From: Ecdyonurus torrentis
Taxonomy: Eukaryota; Arthropoda; Insecta; Ephemeroptera; Heptageniidae
Reading direction: 5' to 3'
NCBI GenBank assembly: GCA_949318235.1
Contig: OX439136.1
Location: 10,701,813 to 10,765,812 of the forward strand
DNA: 64,000 nt
Shown: positions 51,893 to 64,000 of the stretch, one piece after another
Layout of the letters: each line of letters starts with the position of its first letter
Numbering within the stretch: position 1 is the stretch's first letter
Translations under genes and position numbers: made by a program
The notes under the pieces: model-generated
What the model was told of the DNA's origin: nothing
What the model saw: the letters and a program-made list of their open reading frames with translations, nothing else
Databases searched by the model: none

Positions 51893-52898
51893 CCCTACTG
51901 AAAAAGTTCTTAGGAAATCTCCTTAAAAAAAAAGAGAAAAAATTCTATGGAAAATTGGCATATGGAGAAAATAACTTCCATAGAAATTTTTTAAGGAACC
52001 GGCGGTCCGGTTCCATAGAGAAAATTTTACAAAAAGTCTATAGAGATTCAAGAATAAAAGTTCGTTATTTTTTCTCTTTATACTTTCTATATGTTTTACT
52101 CAGATAAATAAAAGCAAAAACATTAACATTATTACTGTTTTCAAGTTCAATATCGTTTTTGGATGACCGATTTGGGTATGAAAAATCGAGTTACATCCAA
52201 AATTGCAATAAAATTTCTAACGGGTTGGTAACTTTTCGAAATAAACGCACTTTTTGGGCAGAAATAAAAAAAATCAAAAATTTTTTTTCGTTGATTCTAG
52301 TTAAAGAATAAAAAATAAACACTATTTATTCTTATGCATATTTTGATTTTTCGCATAGAACACAGGAAATTGTGTAAAGTAAATTTTTATATCATTTCTA
52401 ATTAGGTTGAGAAGAACGTTTATTCCGTTGAAAATCGACGGTTTTTATCAACTCTATTTATGCTGATAAATCAACGTTTAAAGTGAAATTGTACTTAAGC
52501 GTTGAGTTTTGAAACGTTAATTATCAACACTTATAACCATTGAAAAAACACTTATTCCGTTGATTACTAGAATTTTTTAGTGTGCTGTCGATATATTTCT
52601 CCTTACAAAACTTCTATAGACATTTATTCACCATTCAAAATTTGTAAGGAGATTTATATTCCATTGACCTCTATTCTTTCTATAGACATTTTTTATGGAG
52701 CTTGTAAGAATCTCTATGGAACTTAAGTTACTTCTAAGGAGAAATCTGCTCCTTTCAAATAACTCTATGGAGAAAATACGAATCTCCATTGACTTTTTAT
52801 ATTTTTATGGAACTTTTAAAGAATTCTATAGAATTCATCGACTTTCCATAGAAAAATACTGATTTCTATAGACATTTCTGAGGACATTTCCAGCAGGG
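51893..52898. mobile_element. 1.0-kb non-autonomous transposon with CCCTRCTG termini
   Basis: Left end CCCTACTGAAAAAGTTCTTAGGAAAT; right end ATTTCTGAGGACATTTCCAGCAGGG is its approximate inverse. Subterminal zones on both sides carry many short TCTATAGA/TCCATAGA units, and CCGGCGGTCCGG (about 52000) is a GC palindrome. AT flanks both ends. The interior has TTATTCCGTTGAAAATCGAC-type repeats and no transposase frame. Confidence 0.65.
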
Positions 52899-54482
52899 AT
52901 GTGTGTTGTTTAAGCCCTATATAATTATCAGAAATTAATAACGCCCTATTTTTAATAAAAAAAATTAAGATGATTTTGTTATTCAAAAATCGCTATTATA
53001 AAATATCCTAACCTATTTCTACTGTATTACAGAAAACTGTAAAATTATACAGTTTATAGTGCAATTTTTTGAAACTATATTGTATATCATTCATAAATGG
53101 AAAGTTTATACTTTTTATTTCCCAATCCCAATTAATATACCTGTTAATTAATAATTAAATATAGAGAAGCTCTCTTAATTTTTAATTTGTTATAATATAT
53201 ATGTGTTCATTTTTAATTTTTTGACACCACTTTTTAGTCTCACAGATTTTTTTTTTCTTAAGAAAATAAATCAAAATAAGTGAGACTGTATTTTTTATTT
53301 ACCATTAAATGGAAAGTTTATATTCATTATTTTGTTTGTATTTTTATGTATTTTTTCCGTATTTTGTTGTAAAAAAATTATAAAGAAAAACTACGGGATT
53401 TTGTGAAATATTACAAATTAAAAATGCAACAATTTGTATTTTTTAGTGTTTATATTATATATCAATAAAAAGATTTTTTTCCCTAAATATTTACATTTTT
53501 TTTAATCTAAAAAAGGCACATATTTTTTTATATATTAATATATTTATAATTACAAGGGGTTAATTTTACAATTTATTATTATTATATTTTTTTTTTCTTT
53601 TTTTTGATGATATAAAATATATTTATATATTATATAAAATGAATATTTACAATATTTGTTTTTCATGATTTTTCTATAAAAAATACTTTATGAAATATCT
53701 TAGGTTTACCATATTTAATAATATTAAAATAAGATAGACATTGAAAATTTATTTTTAATTTATTTAAAATAATTTTAAAACTTTGTTCACTTGGAATCCG
53801 AAGGTACAATATTTATTTACAAGCTCAATATATTCAAATTAGAAATGAAACTATTGCACTGTTTTTTTATTTAAAAAATATTCTATGCATAAAAAAAATA
53901 ATACCAATTCTTTTCCCGATTTGTATGAGCATTAAAAAAAAAAAAAAAGTTTAATTTGCTTTGGTAAACCTAAAATATAAAAATGGAATAAATTGAGTTT
54001 TTTTTTTAACAATTAAATATTTATCTACAAAATATAGTAAGAAAAATACACGAATAGAAAAATACTGCACTGTACATTATTTCAAAATAATATTTCTCTG
54101 GAACATATTTTAAGAAATATGGAAGGCTTTTATATATTTTAACAATTTGCAGGAGAGGAATTTTTAATATAGGGTAATAGGGTATGGACCATTGATAAAC
54201 ATGGTATTAAAGATTTTTTTTCTTTGTTCTTTTATTGCATTTTGGAAATACCATTGAGCATTGTTTTAACGTCACCATGCATTCAAAAATCTATTGACGA
54301 GTAGAGAAAGCCAAAATACTTGTTACTGACTATATATTTACTCCTATCCACTTCCGATTTAAAATACTACACGCATATGCGTATGTCTTAAAAGCGGAAA
54401 ACAGATGTGAGCATAGGTCGGTGGCAAAAACCTATAGGCGGCAACTCGAAAATTGTTCTTTATTTGCCAATAGTATAAAAGT

Positions 54483-54522
<40 letters not shown>

Positions 54523-55765
54523 TTCTTCTGAATTTCTAAAGTACATGATTCTGTGATTACAAAAGTTTCTAATTATATTTTTTATATTTCAACTTGAAGT
54601 TTGTATAACATCATACAATTCCAATAACTTTTCTTTTTAAAAGATATTACCACATTATTTCCTCTCATGCTATTAAGAAATTTTTAATTGATTTAACCGG
54701 CTTCTAAATTTTAATTAAATTTCAAATAAAATCATCAAAAAATTATTGGTTAATACATTAACAAGTTTTTTTTCTTTTTTTTTTTCTTTTTTCCAGCACC
54801 AAAAAAATATTAATTATTTTATACTAACACAGATTAGAAGTTGATTTTTTATAATTATTATATTTATATATATGTTAATTATTATTTAATTAAAAACTAA
54901 GGGGTGGATTAATACAATTGTGCGTTACTTATATTTAGGCACAAATATAAACAATTATTTTAAACAATGTCCATTTTTTTTTTTTGTATATTATTTGTAC
55001 CATTATTAGTTATTGGAAGCATTAATATAAAAACAAATTAATTAATTGTCTTTTTTTCTTGACTTAAATTGTAGGCACATTCACTAACACAGAAAATCAC
55101 ATTTATTAAAAAAAAATACTCATTCGTCTTCTGGTTTTATAGTGTGCGAGTGCTCAAATTAGTTGACTTTAAAGTTTGAAATTAATTACTTATTATTATT
55201 ATTATTATTATTATTTTGACAAAAAATGTAGAAAACGAAGCAGTCATACGTTGCACTAACATATTATTAACGCCCTAAAGTTTCGTTGTAGTAATTATAT
55301 TAAATTATATAAAATTTATTCCTGTATTAAAAAAATATTTAACATTTAGAGACTCGAATTGCAAAATATAAAATTTATCTATTTATTTATAAAAAAATCT
55401 TTTTTTTTTCTTGTAGTCAGGGGAGTAAGTGTAATTTTTTTTAGCAATCTGGAATATTGATTCTTGTTGTATTATAAAATCGTGGAAATTTTTTTTAGTG
55501 TAATTTAGAAAACAATGTCTCGTTTACTTTATTATTGGCAGGAAAATTTCTACCGCAACTTAGAAAAAAAAAAAAAAAAAAAAATAAGGGGGGGGGGGGG
55601 GGGTAATAATCAAACAATTTTAAGAAAACAATTTCCGCTTTAAGAATTATGTAGAATCTTTGATTATTGGAGTAAAAGGATTTTGCCGCACCAAGACGAG
55701 TTCATGCGTAAAAATAACAGAGGTGTCCATTGCTGCAATTTTCTTTCTGCTACTTCAAAACACAC

Positions 55766-56027
55766 TAAAAAGTGCTCGCCCACCAACTGCTCTCTCTCTC
55801 TCTCTCTCTCGTTTGCGTGTTACTCATCTCAACCTTGTTCAATTTGACCATAACACCGAGACAAGAAAATAATATGAAAGCATGCTATAGCTGCGTCATG
55901 AATAGTTATCTCTTCCTTGTAATGATCAACTTGGGCAAGACAGGATGTGTATTGAAAGGAGTTACATGCAAACGAGACAGAAAGAGAGTATACGAGCAGC
56001 ATTAGGTGGGTGAGCACTTTTTTTTTT
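55766..56027. mobile_element. MITE-like element near the 3' end of the ZP gene
   Basis: Ends AAAAAGTGCTCGCCCACC and GGTGGGTGAGCACTTTTT, about 260 bp, with a short (CT)n tract near the left end. Open frames within it on both strands look fortuitous. Confidence 0.6.
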
Positions 56028-56444
56028 ATTGTCATATTGATATAAAAGTGAATTAGAAGGCGGACAAACTCAGTAGTGGACAACGGTGGATGCAGTTATG
56101 CATCAACTCACCTAAGCAGGCAGTGAAATTATTTCATTCAGATTTTTAATCAAAGATTCTTTGTAAATAGTGAACAATAAAAAAATATATATATTATATA
56201 ATTCTATACGACTTTCAAAAAAAAAAAAAAAAAAAAAAAAATCTATTAGGAATAATATTGTCATGTCATAATATTGCCTGAAAATTGTAGCTACTGATTA
56301 TTTATCAATTAAATAATTGAAATAACTTTTGCAGGCTTAATTTTCAGGTGTAATATTTGTGGGTTCGTCAAAACTTTGGCACTCGTTATACACACTAAAT
56401 TAACTGACATTCACACTTATATCCTCTTGTGTTGAGCTGTGAAG

Positions 56445-58954
56445 TTACATTTTGCCCGAATAATGTGAGCCAATGGCAGATCCTGGTCCTCCTGAGCGGT
56501 GATGATGATGATGTGACCCTGAGTACCTACTTCCTGGTCTTGAGTGTACGATGGCATAGTGATCACTGTTTGTTGATACCGAACGAGTGGAATTCATTGT
56601 GGAACCACCAGAAGCATAACCTGGTTTACCATTAAGAGAATACCTGTGGAGGAAAATTAAAGGTAAGTGTAAGTTCAATTGTTTGATGGGGGTAATTATT
56701 TAAAAGTATCGATATTAAGTCATATAATTATTTTTTGGTATTTATTTTTATATTTTAATTATATTATTATGAGGTAGCAAAATATATTAAGGAAGGGCAA
56801 CTCGAATAAAAAAAAAGAAGAAGAATATTATTGTTAATTTTCCAGATTACGTTATTATAGATTATTGCTTGCGAAGAATACGTTTTTATTACACAAAAGT
56901 GCTTAATTTTGCATCAGTTTATTTTATATTTTTCTCCTTTAGATTTTCACTTTTTGAATATTAATAATTTGTATTTGTACGCCAAAACATGCAATAAAAC
57001 TATTACACGTTTTCAAAAACGACTAGAACTTTAAATTAAAAAAATTTCCCGTGCTTCAAAAATTTTGAACTAGTGTATTAAATTATATATAAAAAAAAAA
57101 ACAAGCTCGATTTAATATTTTTTTCTTCTTCAAAAAGAATTTAAAAACACGCGATAGCTGCTAGATAGTAACAAAATTACTAAACGTGCAAAATTAAAAA
57201 TAATACCTAATATTAAAAAAAAATAAGAAAATTTTATTTTATTTACATAAAAAGTGGCAGTTTTACAAACCTGGATCCGTATTGAGAACCGTGCCAACTG
57301 CGGTAAGGATCATATTCCTCGATGATGGAGGGTTCTTTCTCGATGATCTCAGTCCTTGCACATGCACAGGTCATGGCAGAACACAAGAAGATGTTGATAA
57401 TTAACATGACAAGGAAAAGAACACCGAATGCGATGCAAAGGTAGAGCAGCCAGGGTGGGTTCACTCCGTCACATAGAGCCGCGGCAACTGGAAAATAATT
57501 ACGTTATTGTGTTAATCACTGCGCGTCATAGTTCTTATTGGAGTAATATTACATGCTTTCAAATAATAAAATAATTATATTGTTTTGAAAATGAATAACA
57601 TAATATGGATAGAATCTTACTTTTAATGTACTGCCACTGTACTTATAAGGTAAATACGATAGTAGTAAGTGCGATGATGAAAGAGTTACTTACTTGGTGG
57701 GTCTCCGGGGTGCAAAACAAAGACGGAGGTGCTGGCCATGAGAGTGTTGTGGTCCTCAGTGAGAGCCTCATTCTCCTTCCCCAGGGCGCGGGCCTGTGGG
57801 GCCTCAGGGTCTCCTTCACACAACGTGTCTGGACATGTGCCTGCAAAGAAATTATAATATAAGCATTTGTTTTTTTATATAATATATAAAAATATAAAAT
57901 GCACTGAACATCGTAATGCTTGTATCAGTTTTGTTAGAAATGTTAGCAAATAAAATTAAACAAAAATTAAATACATATTCTTTAACCGCATCAGTATTGA
58001 AAATCTTACTAGCATATTCGTCGTTATATCATTAACGTCTATTATAATTACGTTACATTTCACCTTCAATTATATCCAGTCTAAAATTTTATATATAACT
58101 CAAATTTTTTATTATTTTAGAACTTACTTTGCCTTCGGAATGGGAATCGATAATTGTATACATTTGCAGCTAAAATATAAATAGAGAAAAAAATTGAGGA
58201 CTAGGAAGTTTTAAACATGCAGCTTATATAATTTCTTGAATTAATGGGATATATGGTAATTGTTATAATTATTATATTTACACGGAAAAAATATAGACTA
58301 AGGATTTAACTGTACATCTTTATGCAGTTCAGCAAAGCTACTTTTCACTACTATTGCAGTTATAGAGATTCTCTATATTGTAGTAGTTATATAGCTTTGC
58401 TGAATAGAGAAGTAAAAGTTCTGCTGCAAAGTCGCTCTGTTGTGGTACAGTACAACACAGTAAAGCGGTTATACGTCCTACTACAAAATATAATATTGTA
58501 GAACCGTATACGGGTATCTTCTACACCATAATTGCATGGTTGGAAAAAAAATCCGTGCGGGTAATAATTATAATAATTTAACATGCAATATATGCATTTT
58601 TTTTCCTGCTTTATATTTTAGTTTTATATCAAAAAGTATCACAATATTAAATATTAAATTTAAGAAAAAAACAATAACAAACAGTTTTGTAGTGATTACT
58701 GATCTGATCACTTTGCATACCACAAAAAAAAAAAAAAAATCAAAATCAAAATAAAAAAAAAAAAAAAAAAAAATCAAAACAAAACAAAAATAAAAAAATC
58801 AAAAGGTAACTAACCTTTACAAACTGCAATTTCACATTGGAAATGAACCTCGTTGCTATCTTGAAATCTAAACATGGAGTAGAGAGTTGCGTCCGCCACG
58901 CCCAACTTTTCATCGTACTTGAACTTAGAGATGACCCCACGTTGTACTGGACAC
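56445..58954 (-). CDS. ZP-domain single-pass membrane protein, 3' exons
   Basis: Partial gene; upstream exons are not in the window. Exons in transcript order: 58954-58815, 58169-58128, 57840-57694, 57487-57271, 56643-56445 (TAA). All phases fit. The first exon carries the end of a zona pellucida domain: CPVQRGVISKFKYDE, LYSMFRFQDSNEVHFQC and CEIAVCK, matching the F-x-F-x(n)-FQC-xI-xxC pattern of ZP-C. Next come a cysteine-bearing linker (TCPDTLCEGDPE), STSVFVLHPGDPP, then CDGVNPPWLLYLCIAFGVLF and a hydrophobic helix (one membrane pass). The cytoplasmic tail follows: EKEPSIIEEYDPYRSWHGS, MNSTRSVSTNSDHYAIVHS, a His run and GSHYSGKM. ZP proteins polymerise in apical extracellular matrix or cuticle; arthropod members shape epidermal cells and tubes. 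I cannot name the paralogue with confidence. Confidence 0.9.
58128..58169 (-). CDS. 42-nt cassette-type microexon of the ZP gene
   Basis: Flanked by TTTTAG (acceptor) and GTAAGTTC (donor), it begins and ends in phase 1. Inclusion adds 14 residues, AANVYNYRFPFRRQ, right after the VCK that closes the ZP domain. Skipping keeps frame and gives VCKGTCPDTLC, closer to the usual VCKGGCPEPVC-type ZP junction as I recall it. The FRRQ inside is basic and sits where ZP proteins often have a furin-type cleavage site between ZP domain and membrane helix, though it lacks a full R-x-R/K-R. Exon status rests on splice sites and phase only. Confidence 0.6.
58330..58410. repeat. Small imperfect hairpin in ZP intron
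   Basis: TTCAGCAAAGCTA and CTACTA, then TATAGAGA on one side pair with TCTCTATA, TAGTAG and TAGCTTTGCTGAA on the other, with bulges between. About 78 nt, pre-miRNA-sized, but it could equally be a decayed foldback repeat. Confidence 0.45.
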
Positions 58955-61900
58955 CTGTCAATCAAAACATCATGTTAAAATATAATATTCGCTATTACAA
59001 TTAGATACAGGTGTCATGTTATTGCAAAATTCATCGTTTTCTTATGTTAATTTTATGTCTAAAGGCTTTTAATCTCGTACAATAGGGAATTTTATAATAT
59101 TAATATCTATTAACATTTTAATAGAATGCGTGTTTAGATATTACTACTATAGTATAATAAAAGACTAAAAGAGTGATATAATGTAATAAATGTAAACTAA
59201 AAACCTATTTAGCAAGGAGAATTTTATAGTCCTGCATCATCTTATACCATTCACACAAACGGCAGTTCTCATTAAAGTAACGATTATTTAAAAATGCGAT
59301 TATCAAATATTCAAATAATCTCAATGGTCGAGATATAATTGTTTTCAATTTTCCACACATAATTTTAATGCATTTTAAAACGTTACATAAATATATTGTA
59401 CGTAATTTCTTTTAGTATAATTAGTACAATAAAATTTAAATTTAATTATTATTTTTATTTATTTTATATACAATAATAATTTTTGAACAGCTTATAGTAC
59501 ATTCTGCAAAATTAAAATATATATTATGTTATTTTATTTACTATAATTTATTAATAAAAATTTATATAAATAAATGAGTTAATAATGGAATTGAAAATTG
59601 AAGGACTCAGTTAGAATAATATATTACGCATCACGTCGATCTCATCCAATCACACATCACATTGTCCTGTTATCCCTTTTATACTTTGTGTATCGTGTAA
59701 GGTGTAAGGTAAAAAGTAATTTGAATGAAGAAGAATCGAAACGATTTGGGGAGTAATGAGTTAATGAAGTATTTTAATTAACGTTTCAAAATCAAACAAT
59801 GACGTCACGTGTAGCAAAGCATGTGTGCATAGGGAAAAAAATATTGATCATAACGTCATTTCGTGACTTAAAAATTAATTTATCCTCATCAGTCCCAGTA
59901 TACAATATAGTAGACATCAGATAATTAAAAAAAAAAAAAAAAATAGAGATAACAATATAAAATTTGGACCAGAAAACGCCTTAGAATTTACGCGTTAGTG
60001 GGGTCTACAAAAGTAAGAACACTTTTTTGATAAAAGAAACATATTTTTGATTTTCTGAGAACCGCACAAAAACGTGGTTAAAATTTACGACAGTGTGAAA
60101 TAACTTTTAAAAAAATCTTTGGAACTGAAGAAGTTAAAAAAAAATATATAATAAAAAAAAAAAATAAAAAAAAAAGTGATTTTAAATATTATATATTATT
60201 ATTTACTATCGATCGTTTCAGGACAATGTCCTATTTTAGAATAAAATTACTCGCCCTAAATTATTTTGGTATTCTTCATTGTTGGTCTGAATTATAGTAT
60301 AGTATAATAATATGAAGAAACTAACATTTTTATCTCTACGTTATTATTGATAAATAATGTATGACGTGTAAAGTAACTTATTGGAAGTGAGCAATTTCAT
60401 CTTATATAACATTTTGTGATCATTTCTAAATTCATAGAACTACTATCAATCATGTAATATTTTGCAATTTATTAGTTTTTTATTATTTTACAAGACAAGT
60501 GTGGAATTTATTTTCAGATTTACGCAAAATCGTTAACTTTGAAAAAATTCCTTTTTTTTTTTTTTTTATCGTTTTTGATAAAAATCTTATGCTTCGACAT
60601 TATAAACAATTTTTAAATCCAAGGTTGCGAATTGAATTGATATGGGAAAAAAATTATATATAATATAAGACAAGGTGTTTCTTTATTATGATCTTGATTA
60701 TTCTGCATAATATTTAGTTTATAAATTTTAGTGAACGTGTTTTTTGGCCTCCAGGGTCAAATTTTTACTTGTTAAACAAACCAACGGAGCGAGAAATATG
60801 CTCTTGTGTAGTCTGGCTCACAAAGTAAGATACTGATGTGTGCAAATATCTTACGTTTATCTCTTTGATTTCAAGAATTTTACAATAAAAAAATTATATT
60901 TAATTACTGAAAAATGTCAAAGAAAATTAAATGTATTTAAGTTAATGTATTTTATGGTATAGTTAAAATATAAATGATTTATTTAAATAAACTTAGTTAT
61001 TAGATCTTATTAAATAATGCATTAGCATGAAGTGAGATTATTGGAATTAAAGCTGAGAAATTAATACAAAGTTTCATAATTAAAGTAATTCTGTACTTGG
61101 ATGTCATTAATTTTGCGGTTTCCAAAACTTCAAAAGATTCTTTAGATTAAGCAAATTAAAACAATATTTGTTGTTTAGACAAAATTCACGTATTTTTTAA
61201 ATTTAGAATCTGTCCTTTTTTTTACTTTTTAAAGTACTGTAATTTGTAATTTGAAAGTCAAAATGGTAAAATAACTTTTACCTATACAAAGATTATCCGT
61301 GACTGTCAGATAAGGGTGGGGTTTAAATTAATATTGGACCTCAAAAGTACACAAAAAGTTTGCTTAATAACTCTCAATATTTTCTCTCTTTTGGAGTGTT
61401 TATCAACAAAAAAAAAAAAAAAAAAAAAAAAATGTACCAGTTTTAGCCAAATTACCGCAAGTAACTCAATCATTTTCAACTTTAAGAATTCAAAATTTTG
61501 TGTCATAAAAAATATAATGAAGTGTGTAACGAAACAAAAGCAATAAAATATAACACATCTCTTTTTTTGTTTTGATATTTTTAATGGGAAGCCTTAGGCA
61601 AAATATGTTAGCGAGAATATATGAAATGGACCACACACGTGCGCAAAAGTTTTATTACAGGTTGAATGTAAACTGCAACTAATTATAACAATTGTTGCTA
61701 ATAATTAATACTGAAGCTGGTGGAGAGTTGAGGATCATGTTTGGAAAACGAATTTTTAACATTTTAAGTATTTTAATATTATATTATTTTTCAAACATTA
61801 ATACTTAAAAGTTTGTTATAATTTTATTGCTTAAATTGTATAACATTAAAAAATAATAATTATAAAAAATAAAAATAAAAAACTTTTTTTCTTTTTTATA

Positions 61901-63239
61901 AATTCAGTTCTTTAAAGCTAATCGATTTTTCAGTAAGATTTTTTTTTTTAAATATTCAAGAGTTCATTATGGTGCCTCTGCAATAATATTATTTTAGTAT
62001 TTTATCCCCCTTTTTTCCTCTACAGAAATTAAAGAATGATATATATTTTTTTTATTATGCTTTACATAATATATTATGTTTTAAATATAATTAAATTAAT
62101 TGAAAAATAATATCAAACAACAAATATTGACAATCAGACAATGTTATACATATTATATTTATAGCACTGTTAATCAGTCAGTATTGTTGCTATATTATGC
62201 ATATTTGTAAAGCTGTTTTAATATTAACGAAAATGACTAAATTAAGGAGCTTTTATAACTATAATTTCTTCCAAAAACAAAAATTTGTGAAAAAATAAAT
62301 AAACACATTTTACCGTGCAAAATTTTCACTATAATCAATAATAAAATACATAGTATTAATTTATTACTATCTACAGAATCATGGGAAATGTTTTCTAAAT
62401 CTATAGAAGAAAAAGGAAAAAAAAAAAAAAAAAAAAAAAAAAATAGGCAAACACATTCTTTCTCAAAGTTTGGTTTGTAGGTCGCAAAATATAAGTGTCG
62501 AAATAATGAATGGAAAGACATTTCATACATTTTTATTTTTTATATGCATGAAAAAAATTGAGGTGAGAGGTTAAGGGGCAACCATCAATGTATGTATGAT
62601 TTGATAATCAATAGTTTGTCAATAAAATTTTCTCTCCACCATTGTTTTCTATTTTTAAATAAAAAGAATTTTAATTTTGTAAAAATTTCACGTTTTATTG
62701 TTTAATTTTTCAGGTGCTTTTGATTACAATATAATTTTTTTATTATTATGTATCTAACAGTGAATTTAGAAATTATGATGATCTAATCGTTGAAAGGTTT
62801 GTCTTTTACTTCTATTAAAAATCCCAAGCTTTTTAAGGTGCTTCTAAAAAAAAAAAAAAAAAAAAAATAATTAATTTGAAATTATTTGTACTAAATAATT
62901 GCAAATCAATAATAATATAATAATTGTTAAATATGGACTAGACCATTCAATTTGCAATGTATGATATGTAACTGTTGCAACGTGTTCAACGTGTAAGTGA
63001 AAATATTTTTTTCCATAAGAATTACATTAAGAATATTCGAATTTATTTGAAATAGCTCGTTCATTGCAAGTAGTCAATTGGATAATTTCCCAGTTTGTTA
63101 CACATTTGAACAAGTACGTTACTTCAATATCAATAAAAACATTTTATTATAAAAATTAGAAGTTATAATTTGATATCAATATAGTATTGAATATTATATA
63201 AATTAATAATAAAAAAAAATTGTTGTTTTAATTTTAAAT

Positions 63240-63288
<49 letters not shown>

Positions 63289-64000
63289 TAAATTATATTT
63301 TAACAATGTTCTACATTTAAATTTTTTTAAATTTAATTGAATCGTGGTTGATCGTGTTATATAAATTACAAAATATTTGAGGTATATTTATGGTACAATC
63401 AATAAAAAAAATAGTTGAAATGTTGTGAAAAAATAAGATTAATGAAGTTAAAAATTATAATAAATGAAGTTAAAAAAATGTATAAAGAATTCCGAAACTC
63501 AAACGAGAGCATTTTCTTATAAAATGCTTTTTAAATCTTTATGATTGAAGCTTCTATTGTTCTACAATTATATATATTTTTTAGTTGAAACTTTTTTTTT
63601 TCTGTTTTGATGACTTAATCAAATATAAGAGATCCTATTATTGACTTTTTTTTTATTCCCTCTCGATGTAATTAGTGATATGTGACCTCGGGTTTTTCTT
63701 TATTTTTTCTCTCTTTCTTCGGATGAACGACTTTACTTTCTTGTGGGTGGTTAGGTTATATAGCCAGAGAGTTGATGCTCGGGGGCAAATTTTTTGAAAC
63801 TGGTTTGATACAGTCGTGAGTTTGCCCGCAGCTTACAAACCACTGATATATGTTTCCAATCGTGAGAGACTTACAGAGAGAGAAAGGGTGGAGTTTTTTA
63901 TTTTACTTTTTTGTTAAATACATATTGATATACTTTGCAATCATATTTTAAGTTCAGGATAATACAAAATCAAATATGATTTTTTTTAAACATTTTTCAA
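58955..64000. other. ZP gene upstream intron/intergenic stretch
   Basis: About 5 kb of AT-rich sequence with poly(T) at 63244-63287 and poly(A) near 62419-62443. The ZP exon at 58815-58954 needs an upstream exon in phase 2, and none was recognised here, so this is probably a long intron. A less AT-rich patch at 63720-63900 has no recognisable protein in any frame. Confidence 0.55.

Larger units (their letters stand above)
44155..56444. other. Gene-free interval between the RCC1-repeat gene and the ZP gene
   Basis: About 12 kb, very AT-rich, with many A/T runs. It contains the repeats listed at 44470, 45822, 46351, 48250, 51546, 51893 and 55766. No exon or conserved frame was recognised on either strand. 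Genes 3 and 4 converge here, so both 3' UTRs fall in this interval. Confidence 0.6.

Noticed and set aside
55660..56083. Frames on both strands around the CT tract near 55.8 kb
   Set aside because: They lie over a MITE-like element and a microsatellite; no exon signals.

Overview
The window is nuclear DNA from an animal, most probably an arthropod and plausibly a hemimetabolous insect. It is strongly AT-rich, has spliceosomal introns with GT/AG ends, long A/T homopolymers, GA/TC microsatellites, and a very dense load of short foldback (MITE-like) repeats. The protein families are metazoan, and the ZP-domain protein has the tail I associate with arthropod cuticle ZP proteins. The exact taxon cannot be read from the sequence. 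Four genes are supported; every exon was placed by translation plus splice sites, and exon phases agree throughout. LAYOUT. (1) 1-6240, + strand: the 3' end of an NMDA receptor GluN1-like subunit (end of the ligand-binding domain, last membrane helix, cytoplasmic tail), with two possible C-termini. (2) 12754-18800, - strand: a complete 10-exon TRIM23/ARD1 gene (RING, B-boxes, coiled coil, ARF GTPase), 583 residues. (3) 19351-44154, + strand: a complete 26-exon gene for a 1808-residue protein with a propeller-like N-terminus, an alpha-solenoid-like middle, RCC1 repeats and a C-terminal CGH/CPLC zinc-binding-like end. Claret/GLO-4-type Rab32-family exchange factors are the best guess for its family. 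Genes 2 and 3 are head to head, 550 bp apart, and the gap carries YY1-, CCAAT- and NRF1-like motifs, so it looks like a bidirectional promoter. (4) 56445-58954, - strand: the 3' exons of a ZP-domain transmembrane protein, including a 42-nt cassette-type microexon. REST. The remaining sequence (718-5988, 6241-12753, 44155-56444, 58955-64000 and the introns) holds no recognisable gene. It carries at least six families of palindromic repeats, several with shared termini, nested insertions, and one copy flanked by a 17-bp duplication of a TRIM23 splice donor. HOW THE GENES RELATE. They do not form a pathway. TRIM23 and the RCC1-repeat protein may be co-expressed through their shared promoter, and both are plausibly involved in small-GTPase and membrane-traffic biology. 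No retrotransposon polymerase, transposase ORF, tRNA, rRNA or CRISPR array was recognised.
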